In this document: in pieces, positions 34,301 through 43,098 of the stretch
Layout of the letters: each line of letters opens with the position of its first letter
Numbering within the stretch: position 1 is the stretch's first letter
NCBI GenBank assembly: GCA_013398295.1
Contig: VZSF01000046.1
Location: 186,001-250,000, forward strand
Direction: 5' to 3'
Length of the DNA stretch: 64,000 nt
Origin: Chionis minor
Lineage: Eukaryota > Chordata > Aves > Charadriiformes > Chionididae
Made by a program: the position numbers and the translations under genes
Notes under the pieces: generated by a model
The model's database searches: none
What the model saw: only the letters and a program-made list of their open reading frames with translations
Told to the model about the DNA's origin: nothing

Positions 34301-37300
34301 ACAGAGGATCATTGTTACTCCATCCTGATTTAGCTACTTTGTGCTAAATTTTGGGGATCTGCTTTCCCTCTTCTTCCACACTGGTGGGGCACCTGAACTA
34401 ACTGAGGTAGTGCCAGTTTCTTCCTGATGCTGACCATGCTTTGCAAAGGACTTTTAGACTCATGGTTTAAAAAAAAATAATGCATATGGAATGAAAGGAT
34501 CGCCACTGTGGTGGGGTATAAGCCACAGAAAGGGAGGAGCAAATGCTGCTGTGTAGAGTAGTAGTGTGGTTGCAGCCTGGCTGGCTGCCGAAGTGAGGTA
34601 ATGTTAGTAGGGATGGGTAAAGTATACATTATCATTACTTTCCTCTGTAAACAGAAGCTGTCCTCAGTCGTTACGTTCACTAGAAAACATTGGGAATTAC
34701 CGAACAACTTCCTTGACAATAAATCATTGCAGTCAATTCACGTACGCTGCTGGAATATCCAGAGCTCTGGATTTGTACCCACATTGCTAGGATGGCAAAA
34801 TTCCTTCTGGGGCTGCATGGGAGGAGTGCTAAAGTAGGCTGTCACGCTCACACTGTTTGCATTCTTGCTTTCCAGGATAAACGATTTGATTTATATGCAA
34901 AGGCAGAAGACTGGTAAGAAACTTGGCCACTCTTGGAGGCTAACTCGTCCTTAGCTGAACTTTGCTCTTTACTGGGGAGGAGGCACTCACAATAGAGCAG
35001 TAGGTTGTGTGACCAAGTGGTGTGGAATTCACATGAACTGAAGGCAACCTGTATGCGTAAAATTAACAATACATGTAGATAATCAACACTGAGACATGAA
35101 CAATGATAAAGATGCAAAAAATAGAAGAAACAATATTACAAGCCAATTATGCTAGTTGGTGTTATGCTCAGCACAGCCTTTAACCTTTTCTTTAATGCAG
35201 TACAAGCTGATCACCTGGTACTGTTGATCTCGAATTAGGTAAACTTTGCTGCCTACTTCAAGGCAGATGTGAGAAGTTTTTCCTACAGGTCTTGGTGCAG
35301 ACTAAAATGTGAGAGAATCCAAACAAGAGATGCCTCAGAAATTACTTGCAGGAATGTCTTTCCTCAATTTTTCTCTTGATAGCTGCTTAGAAATTTAGCA
35401 GTCCCTCTTTCCATCATTCTTTCATGCAACACTGTATGACACTACACTCTGCTTGGGAGTGTAGGAAAGGCTCCTTCTGTCAATCTGGTACTTGGTGGAT
35501 GCAGTTGATTTCCTTGTATTGGAAACTCTGAACTTATCTATCAATAATAAAATTGAATATTCTTTTTTTCCTAATCTCTTCTCCAGCCCAGACCACCTTG
35601 ATGTGCGTCTAGGGTTTGACCTCTGTGTGCAAGAGCAAGACTTTCTACGCAAAAGGCAGAAGTATGTTGCTCCTGCTCTGAAGAAAGTCCTGCAACTGGA
35701 ACAGGATCTGCTGGACCATGAGGTCTGTAGGGCAAATATTCAAAACATCTAATGAGTGCTTAGCACTGGCGGCATAACAGCATAATATGATCTCTTTTTC
35801 TTCCCTTTTTTTTTTTTTTGTCTTTCCCCATCTTTAAAATTATTTAGGCTTCCAGTACTGCCCCACACCTATAATCTCACCCTGCCATTTGTGTCCTTTG
35901 CAGTTGCTATCCTGAGTTTAACTCTTCTCCTGCTACACTTTCATTGCAAGCCAGGCTAGGTGTTCCTTATATAGAAATGGCTTCTTCCACGGTCTTTGCC
36001 CTACCATTGTTATCCTTGTTGATAACCCTTCTTCCTCTCTTCGACCTGTGAGATTTCTGTGAGAATTCCTGCCTTTAGAACTGATTTTTTTTTCTCTCTC
36101 TTACTGTCTCTTTTGGTTTGAATTAATCCATTTTTCATTTGTTTTTTTTACCAAACATCTGTGTTGAACACATTGGAGGCAAGTGTCCATTACCTGAGCA
36201 AAAATTATAGCTACTTCTGTTCCTGTTCTCCTTTGTGAAATTAATGGTAGCTTATGCTTCAGTAGAAACCATTGGGGAAGAAGTCTGTGTCTGGGCATGT
36301 GGGGTGGTGTCAGGCTTTGTGTAGCAGGAGGTCTCTGCTGAGAGCCACAGTCAGCTGCAGTCCGCTGTCTGATGCCAGCTCTTTCTGTTCCTGTGTTGCA
36401 CAGACCCCAGTGGTGGCCATTATGACTACGGGAGGAGGGATGAGATCTTTGACTGCACTGTATGGCAGTCTGCGGGGGCTCAAGAAACTCAATGTCTTGG
36501 ACTGTGCCATGTACCTGACTGGCTTGTCTGGTACTACCTGGTAAGTAGGACTGGGCAGCTCTTAGCTGGAGTCTTCCTGATGACATCGATGCGCTGAAGT
36601 AGGCTGGGGCAGACATGCAGTAGTCTACATGTAATACATTCTCAGTAGTCCTATTTTTTTGATCTTCTTCCAAAACGGACAGATTGAAGTCTTTTCATGG
36701 GGAAGTCACGTAATTTGCAATAGCATAAAAACAAATTGTTTAAGCCATTTTGACAGGGATAATGACTGTGACTTCAAAGGGAACATGATAGTTTCTTAGG
36801 GAACTGAAAACAGGAACCTTTACTTAATTTCAAATCAAGAATTTAAAATAGGAACAAAAAATGTAGCCATTGCCTACTTCAAAACTTGGCATGTTTTTTT
36901 CCCTCTTCAATATGTATTTCCTCTTCCTAGGACCATGGCAAATTTGTACAGGGATGCTGACTGGTCACAAAAGGATCTCGACAATCAAATCAGTGAGGCT
37001 CGAAAACATATGACAAAATGCAAAATAAATTCCCTTTCCTTGGAGTATTTGAAGTATTACAAAAAGCAGCTGTGTCAACGGAAAAGAGAGGGCCGCAAAA
37101 CATCTTTTATAGATCTCTGGGGGCTTGTCCTGGAATCTTTGTTGCACGATGGGGTACAGTATGTCATAAAGCACCATTTACAGTGGCTTACAATTTTCTG
37201 AAAAATAATTTCTAGAGAAGACATTTTCCTGTTTGTTCTGAGAGAAGTAGTTTGTTATGAGACTGTGTGTATGCAAATGCACAACCACTTCCAAAACATT

Positions 37301-40300
37301 TGGTGGCAGCCTTTTAGTTATCCAACCATGGTGGAAATCAGCATTCTTGCCTGTGAGACTTTGGATATGTTTTTCTGAGAAAACTCCAAGATTAACATTT
37401 TGAAAAAATGTTATGTATTAAGATTTTTTTTTGGCATAGTCTCTATTTTATTTAGAAATAGCAAAATTACAGATATTATTTTCATGTCCATGAGAGGTAT
37501 TAACAAACAGACCTGCAGACTTTTGAAGTACTTGAGAGATCTTACATAAATTTACAGCATAACACGTTAAGCTGGTTTATACCAAAAGTATTGCTTTCTG
37601 CTGTTCATCATTTCCTTCTTTTTTCATCCTAATGGGTCATCAAATAACCTGGCATCAGATTGGATGCCTGCAGATATTTCAGTCACAGAACACTTACAGG
37701 AATTTTGAAAAATATGGAATATTTCAGAATTTAAGCACAGGACATATTACTCAGTAGAGGCACTAGAGGGAATTTTTCTGCCCTAAAACCTTAGATGAAG
37801 AGAAAACATTCCTGTGCTAGTTTTGGTCTCAGTGTAACCCTATTTCTGGAATCACAGAAAGACAACCATAGACTCTCTGATCAGCAACGGGCCATTGATC
37901 ATGGTCAGAACCCATTGCCTATCTATACTGCAGTCAATGTCAAGAACAACTATAGCACGCTGGATTTCAAAGGTAATTATGAGACTTCTGAGACTCATTT
38001 GTCTTTAGCTTTAAGCTGGTAAATTCTGGGACAGTCTTTTTAGATAGTCTAAAAAAAGCCTTCTCATTTAAAGACCAGAACCTCAGGTGATGTGTATTCA
38101 TATGATGTCCTTATGGTCAGGTAAAAGTTTGACTGTCTATGCAACAGACTCAAAAACATTCCAAAGACTTTTCATGTTCAGGAGTTTTCTTTTGTATCGT
38201 GCTTATAACTCATTGCTATAGGTCTGACATATTAGACTTAACTGCAGAAATTATTTTCACTTTTAACTCCTTTCATTTCCATGATAGCTGCACTAAAACT
38301 TTGTTCTCTCTTGTGTTCCTTTCACAGAATGGGTGGAGTTCACCCCCTATGAGGTGGGATTGCAAAAATACGGAGCTTTCGTTCGTGCTGAGGATTTTGG
38401 CAGTGAGTTCTTCATGGGTCGGTTGATGAAGAAGGTGCCTGAATCCAGGATCTGCTTTTTAGAAGGTAAGCTATTGTCTTTAAAATATCTGAATGATTTT
38501 TTTTTTTTTTCAATTGTGAGCTACATAATCTAAGCACTAATAAAGCACTGGTGCATGACTGACAGGGCAGTTTCACTGGACAGGATAAATATCTCATTGC
38601 TGAATTAATACTTACTATAATGGCTTTGGTTTACTGTAAAAAAGAAAGTTCAAAGTGACAGACAAGTAGTTATTTTCATTTTTAAAACTAGTTTTGAATA
38701 GAAATATGGTATTGCTCCCAGTCCAACAATAAAATTCAAGTCCCTGGGAATGCCCGGTTCTGCTCACACTGGTCCAGAACGGTGAAGTCCAGAGCCTCTT
38801 ACCTGTCTCACAAGTAGTCAGTAATTTGTGTGCAGTTTACATGAGCCTTCATGCTGATACTCTACTCCATGGGGCTGTGTTTCAGCACACCGGGTCTCCC
38901 CTGCTCCAAAGTGTTTGCTTTGGCCACACATCACTGGCTCCAGTTTCCACCTCGCCTGGGCAAGCCTGGGGGGAAACAGCTTAGTCACATCCAGAAGCAT
39001 TTTTGCTATTGACTGAAGTGGAGCACAGATACGTGTTTTCCAGACAAAGAGACAAACTGGCAACTTGTGACTGGTTCAAGACACAAACTTCTCTTCGACT
39101 GGCCACATCACTTAGAGTGAGGGAGATACTGTAGTATTTCAGCCTAAGCCTATGCTGGACATCCATACACTTGGAACTTCCTGAACTAAAAAACCAGTGT
39201 GAACTTGGGCCCTAAGGGATAACCAGAGAAATTGTTTCTAAAGCTCAAAAACACATGGTCAAAACTGATCCCTCGGTGTGTAAACAGGCTTATTCCTAAA
39301 AAGGGAAGCCTGCAAATACAGAGGCTGTAAGATCACATTGCAGTTAGATCATTATCAATATAGTTTCCCATCAAATCTCTCAGGTTGCTAACTTTCAGCC
39401 TTTCCTTTTATACAAGCATTGTGATACTTGCGTTTTTTTTCTGAAAACCCAGAATCATAAATCCTTGAATTATATTAATTCACAAAAATCTTACCATTCA
39501 TTAAAATATATATCCAGCTCTAAGTACCATCAGACAAAAACTGGATACCAAAATCAGGTTTAAAAAACAGCAGCCAAATAAAAGTTATGTATCATCCATT
39601 TAAAACAAACAAAAGAAAAGCATAAACCTCATGAATTTGATCACATTATAACAGTTTTGTGATTCATGATGTGTGAATGTTTGAGTTAGAAAGCTCTTTC
39701 CTTTTACAGGCATGTGGAGTAGTTTATTCTCATTGAATGTGTTATACATCTGGAATTTGTCCCATTCATCAGAAGATTTCTGGCACAGATGGACCCGGGA
39801 CAAAATCGACAATATAGGTAAATTATCGTATTTCTTTCTTACTGTGCGTTTATTGTTAGATAGAGTTAATGTTAGATATACCATCACACTCATCCGCTAT
39901 GTGAGATGTGCACCGCATAATTGTAATTTTTTGGAGTGTTTCTTCAAAGGCCACAATGCCTTTCTGGAAGGAATTGTATTCAAAGTCTCATACTGCAAAG
40001 CATAACTGTATAAATTAAAAATCTCTAGTCCTGTGACCTATGTGCTCACCAAGGGGTCAAGACTGATGCCCGCAGATGAGTTAAATGTTCAGGACTAGTA
40101 AGATTGACCTGTAAATGATTAATAAAGCAAAAAGATTTTGACTACATTGAGTAGGAGCTAGTTACACAAATAAGTACAACAGTTACCCTTTTCCAAAGTC
40201 TGCATTCAGTCTGTTCCACAAGTGTGTGTAAGTCTGGTGAAGAATTTATTGCTGCCTGATACTGGGCCTTGTTTTTTATCCATATCTCCACTGTGTAAGG

Positions 40301-42746
40301 TATTTAGCTGGTAAAAGCAGCTTTTATTTTCTTTTTCATTCAGTGACTTGTACTCATTGAGTCTTTTCATCCTGAGACTTTTAAATAAAGAAAAACCTGA
40401 TTTTTATTACTTGCCTTGACATCTTGGGGATGACCTTGCTCTCAGCAGGTAGAATTTAACAATTTTTCCCTGTGCAGAGGAGGAACCCCTCCTACCGCTG
40501 AAGCCGCATGAGCTGAGGACTCGCCTATTCACCCCTCCCGGCCCCCTCGGCAGTGCTCTTCGTGGCACCCTCACCGATCGCCCCTGCGTTGCCCAGGAGC
40601 ACAACTTCCTAAAGGGTTTCCAGATGCATAATGACTACCTGGAGAACAAGCACTTCTGCAGATGGAAAGGTAATAGAAGACCTGCGTGCCTGGGGAGAGG
40701 ATAAAAAAGCAGAATAAAATGAAAACCCAGAGCTGATATTAAACTCATTCTCCAAGATAAGAGGCCACATTTGGGCAGATCAATCAGTTGTGGCATGGCG
40801 TGGTGTTGAGCTCCATGCCAATAGTTTGCTGGTGGCACACACCGCCTGAGACAGGAGCACTAGGTCCTGATGGTGGACATCCCTTTCTCTGTTTGAAGAC
40901 ACAGTAGGTGGGGAGGCACAAGAAACCCCCTTCATGAATGTTGCTACTGCAGGTCCAAAATTACATGTGGCTGGAGTTGGGAGGGCAGAAGAGAAGGGAT
41001 ACAGTGAATACCCCCTTCCCTGAAAACACTAACATGTTAGGGCTCTGTGGTCATGATGTAAGAGCAGAAAACGGGCTAACCAGTTTTGTGCTATCGCACT
41101 TACAGCAAGAAATATCTTTCCTTTTAGATACTGTGTTAGACACATTTCCCAACCAGCTGACACAATCAGAGGAATTCCTGTCTCTGGTAGATACGGGATT
41201 TTTCATCAATACAAGTATCATGCCACTTTTAAAACCAGAGAGAAAGGTGGACGTCATCCTGCATTTAAATTACAGTGCGGGATCCCAGATACAGGTGAGA
41301 GGAATTGAAGCAGTCTTTATTTCTTCTTCAAAAACTGCATACCTGGAAGTTTTTAACACCTAGGTGCTTTCTATATTGCTCTTACTAAAAGTCTTAAACA
41401 CGGGCATTTTTAGCTTAATGCTACAGTGTGGTACTTCATTTATAGGCTGTATGTATTCTCATTTGTTTTCATTTTATGGTACAACGGTTTTGTCCTAAGA
41501 ACTCAGGGAAAACAAAACCTTCTCTCCATTGGCACAGTGCTTTCCAATAGGGGTTTCAGAGCTTTCACACAGTTAGCTTAGAAAATGTCCACTTTGTCAC
41601 TGGACTCCAAGAAATCCTCAGCCCTGATACCCTCTTTAAGTCTCCATACTGTTCTGTTCATTAATCCAGGCTCTGGACCAGACCTGCAAGTACTGCTCAG
41701 AGCAGGGAATCCTTTTTCCCAGGGTGGACTTGAGTGAGGAAGACAGGAAAAACTTGAAGGAGTGTTACCTCTTTGATAGTGCTGAGACACCAGAAGCACC
41801 AATACTGCTATTTTTCCCACTAATTAATGATACCTTCCAAACATACAAAGCACCAGGTAAGTAATCAAGCATGTCAAAAAAAGGTTGACATCACAGCCGG
41901 CCTATTGAAGCATAGAATCGTAGAATGGCTTGGTTAGAAAGGGACCTTAAAGATCATCCAGTTCCAACCTCTCTGCCATGGGCAGGAACACCTTCCACTA
42001 GACCAGGTTGCTCAAAGCCCCATCCAGCCTGGTCTTGAACACTTCCAGGGATGCGACATCCACAACTACAACTCCCAGTTAAAGGGAGTATATTTAATAC
42101 TCCAACACTTAAACTTCACTGTTGCCTCACTTCAATACATCAAACCTCTCTGTTCCTTAAAGTTAATTGCTTTACCAAGTCAGATTTGCTGCATGGCAGT
42201 CCTGTTTCAATCCCCAAGCTAGTTAGTTTGCAGGTATCTTTGATGTACAGACACGAGCCACAGCCACAGCTCAGAACTGCAGTATAGAGCCACATAAGAG
42301 AAATAATCACCATATCTAAGACCTGATATCTACCTGAGCCATGGACTGGGTTGTCAGTTTGAAAAAAAAAAAAATTATTTGCTTTAAAAATTATTTAAAA
42401 AACACACAAGAGTAATTTAGATTATGAACTCTCTCTGTGGAAAGACATCTCCTTTCCCTGGCCTGTTAAGAGTTTGTTTGGTTATGACCAGACTAACTCC
42501 CGTCTCTCAGCAGTGATTTGTCTGCCCTTCCTCCTAGGTCAGAAACGCTCAGAGTCAGAGATGGAAGATGGCAAAGTTGATCTTTATGGCTGCTGCTCCC
42601 CTTATTCAACATATTCAATCCAATACACTGAAAAGGCATTTGACCGTCTGGTTCAGCTGGGTGAATACAACATCCTGAATAATGAGGACCTCATTATGCA
42701 GGCCTTGCACAGAGCAGTGGCACAGAAAAGGCAGGAAAGGAAATGA
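25252..42746 (+). CDS. PLA2G4E: Gene 2: cytosolic phospholipase A2 epsilon-like, complete (21 exons, 847 aa)
   Basis: Complete epsilon-like group IV phospholipase A2. The family acts on membrane phospholipids; mammalian PLA2G4E is a calcium-stimulated N-acyltransferase forming N-acyl-phosphatidylethanolamine at endosomal and plasma membranes. The 21 exons join to 2,544 bases, 847 residues plus TGA, against about 868 in human. Residues 1-46 are a variable leader; about 50-180 the C2 domain ([42 protein letters not shown]); about 181-310 a linker with a lysine run; about 311-840 the catalytic domain. GGGMRS (Arg370), GLSGTTW (Ser398) and VDTGFF (Asp682) supply the loop and dyad, and the C-terminus is basic (AQKRQERK). 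The start was chosen because ATG at 25,252 has A at -3 and G at +4, lies 92 bases after the TATA box, and opens an 18-codon exon with a GTAAGA donor. All borders are GT/AG. The symbol stands for epsilon-like; orthology was not tested. Confidence 0.93.
25961..26044 (+). CDS. PLA2G4E: Gene 2 exon 2
   Basis: 28 codons from [20 protein letters not shown] to EKWTPVTK, acceptor CTTTTTGCAG, donor GTACCG, phase 0 on both sides. It belongs to the variable N-terminal leader. A related exon may lie at 58,180-58,266. Confidence 0.72.
28171..28243 (+). CDS. PLA2G4E: Gene 2 exon 3: C2 domain start
   Basis: 73 bases, acceptor TTCCTTGCAG, donor GTAAGT, ending in phase 1. It reads [20 protein letters not shown] then RADV, strand beta-1 and the first calcium loop of the C2 domain (compare LLTVRVI...KNVRQAD in human PLA2G4E). 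Confidence 0.92.
29157..29293 (+). CDS. PLA2G4E: Gene 2 exon 4: C2 domain core
   Basis: 137 bases, acceptor AACATACAG, donor GTACTG, ending in phase 0. It reads [16 protein letters not shown] then [20 protein letters not shown] and K, the typical cPLA2 C2 core with Asp in TDCY and Asn in PVWNE. Confidence 0.94.
29449..30037 (+). mobile_element. CR1 LINE 3' fragment, sense, in gene 2 intron 4
   Basis: Starts near TGTGGCCAACAGGTCGAGGG and ends with the CR1 tail ATGATTGTATGATTCTATGA. The C-terminus of ORF2 is readable at 29,443-29,721 ([39 protein letters not shown]) and stops after YLKGA. It is 5'-truncated, about 590 bases long, and sense to the gene. Confidence 0.93.
30297..30428 (+). CDS. 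PLA2G4E: Gene 2 exon 5: C2 domain calcium loop
   Basis: 44 codons, acceptor CTTCCCAG, donor GTGAGG, phase 0 on both sides. It reads [20 protein letters not shown] to FMHFKCDSQ. The acidic DKDVVTQDD segment is the expected calcium loop 3. Confidence 0.94.
31911..31951 (+). CDS. PLA2G4E: Gene 2 exon 6
   Basis: 41 bases reading [13 protein letters not shown] plus two bases of an Ile codon, acceptor TTTTCCAG, donor GTGAGT, ending in phase 2. The length equals the gene 1 exon at 1,983. Confidence 0.9.
32625..32667 (+). CDS. PLA2G4E: Gene 2 exon 7
   Basis: 43 bases reading (I)[14 protein letters not shown], acceptor GTTTCCTAG, donor GTGAGT, ending in phase 0. Human PLA2G4E has the similar PPETLVTNGVLV. 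Confidence 0.92.
33438..33516 (+). CDS. PLA2G4E: Gene 2 exon 8: lysine-rich linker
   Basis: 79 bases, acceptor TCTTACAG, donor GTGAGG, ending in phase 1. It reads [20 protein letters not shown] then EMKSLS. The seven-lysine run is absent from gene 1. Human PLA2G4E has a comparable basic patch (RRRRKREKMKDL). Confidence 0.91.
33719..33888 (+). CDS. PLA2G4E: Gene 2 exon 9
   Basis: 170 bases, acceptor TTCCTTAG, donor GTATGT, ending in phase 0. It reads [20 protein letters not shown] to [18 protein letters not shown]. Confidence 0.92.
34029..34109 (+). CDS. PLA2G4E: Gene 2 exon 10
   Basis: 27 codons reading [20 protein letters not shown] then KNMILAE, acceptor TATTTCAG, donor GTGAGT, phase 0 on both sides. 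Confidence 0.9.
34876..34913 (+). CDS. PLA2G4E: Gene 2 exon 11
   Basis: 38 bases reading [12 protein letters not shown] plus two bases of a Cys codon, acceptor CTTTCCAG, donor GTAAGA, ending in phase 2. Confidence 0.9.
35587..35722 (+). CDS. PLA2G4E: Gene 2 exon 12: start of catalytic domain
   Basis: 136 bases, acceptor CTTCTCCAG, ending in phase 0. It reads (C)[13 protein letters not shown] to [15 protein letters not shown], as in human PLA2G4E (CPETLDVRLGF). The donor is the weak GTCTGT, without the usual purine at +3 and A at +4. Confidence 0.92.
36404..36540 (+). CDS. PLA2G4E: Gene 2 exon 13: catalytic serine exon
   Basis: 137 bases, acceptor GTTGCACAG, donor GTAAGT, ending in phase 2. 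It contains TTGGGMRSL with the expected Arg (36,443-36,445) and GLSGTT with the nucleophile Ser (36,527-36,529, residue 398). Confidence 0.95.
36931..37153 (+). CDS. PLA2G4E: Gene 2 exon 14
   Basis: 223 bases, acceptor CTTCCTAG, donor GTACAG, ending in phase 0. It reads [20 protein letters not shown] to [14 protein letters not shown]. The length equals the gene 1 exon at 9,861. Confidence 0.95.
37858..37972 (+). CDS. PLA2G4E: Gene 2 exon 15
   Basis: 115 bases, acceptor AATCACAG, donor GTAATT, ending in phase 1. It reads [20 protein letters not shown] then [18 protein letters not shown]. Confidence 0.94.
38328..38465 (+). CDS. PLA2G4E: Gene 2 exon 16
   Basis: 138 bases, acceptor CTTTCACAG, donor GTAAGC, phase 1 on both sides. 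It reads [18 protein letters not shown] then [19 protein letters not shown]. Human PLA2G4E is nearly the same here. Confidence 0.95.
39710..39817 (+). CDS. PLA2G4E: Gene 2 exon 17
   Basis: 108 bases, acceptor TTTTACAG, donor GTAAAT, phase 1 on both sides. It reads [18 protein letters not shown] then [18 protein letters not shown]. Confidence 0.94.
40478..40669 (+). CDS. PLA2G4E: Gene 2 exon 18
   Basis: 192 bases, acceptor CTGTGCAG, donor GTAATA, phase 1 on both sides. It reads [20 protein letters not shown] to [13 protein letters not shown]. Confidence 0.94.
41128..41294 (+). CDS. PLA2G4E: Gene 2 exon 19: catalytic aspartate exon
   Basis: 167 bases, acceptor CCTTTTAG, donor GTGAGA, ending in phase 0. 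It reads [20 protein letters not shown] then [20 protein letters not shown]. Asp682 (41,190-41,192) is the predicted dyad partner of Ser398. The first Arg of the usual RPxR is Lys here. Confidence 0.95.
41670..41856 (+). CDS. PLA2G4E: Gene 2 exon 20
   Basis: 187 bases, acceptor TAATCCAG, donor GTAAGT, ending in phase 1. It reads [20 protein letters not shown] to [15 protein letters not shown]. Confidence 0.94.
41911..42065 (-). mobile_element. CR1 LINE 3' fragment in the last intron of gene 2
   Basis: From CATAGAATCGTAGAATGGC the plus strand follows the reverse complement of the CR1 3' end (GGGACCTTAAAGATCATCC, CAGGTTGCTCAAAGCCCC, CACTTCCAGGGATGCGACAT). About 155 bases, antisense to gene 2. 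Confidence 0.9.
42538..42746 (+). CDS. PLA2G4E: Gene 2 exon 21 with stop
   Basis: 209 bases, acceptor CTCCTAG, stop TGA at 42,744-42,746. It reads [20 protein letters not shown] to [18 protein letters not shown] and ends [11 protein letters not shown]. That basic tail resembles the human PLA2G4E C-terminus (KKKRQRK), reported to bind phosphoinositides. Confidence 0.95.
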
Positions 42747-43092
42747 TGCCAGACAAGGGAGGATGGTTTTGTGTCCCTTAACCCACCAAGAGACTGAAGC
42801 TCCCTTTTGAGTGGTCAGCAGGCTTCAAAGGATTCCTGCTCAACCCCACTTGTGGCAATCTCAGATGAACAAAGAAAGAGAAACTTCTTCTAAAGAGAAA
42901 CTTTTTTATCCAAAGAATTTCATGGCAACAATTCATTGCAATTCAGTTATGACAGTGGAGTACAATTTGTTGTATGCTACAGAGGATGGGCAGTCATGAG
43001 GAAGAAAGTCATAAGATGATCATGAGCATGGTGCTAGTTGCCTTGAGGAACAGTTTGAAATGTTTAAGTCTAACATGTTCAGGGCAGACTAC

Positions 43093-43098
43093 ATTAAA
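43093..43098 (+). terminator. Probable poly(A) signal of gene 2 (ATTAAA)
   Basis: ATTAAA lies 347 bases after the gene 2 stop. A GT-rich stretch (GCTTTGTGTTTGTGAGGTGG) begins about 25 bases later, as expected of a cleavage and polyadenylation site. No AATAAA occurs nearer the stop. Confidence 0.45.

Noticed and set aside
36101..36673. 190-codon open frame on the minus strand
   Set aside because: It is the reverse complement of gene 2 exon 13 and its introns. The plus strand has the conserved serine exon with proper splice sites.
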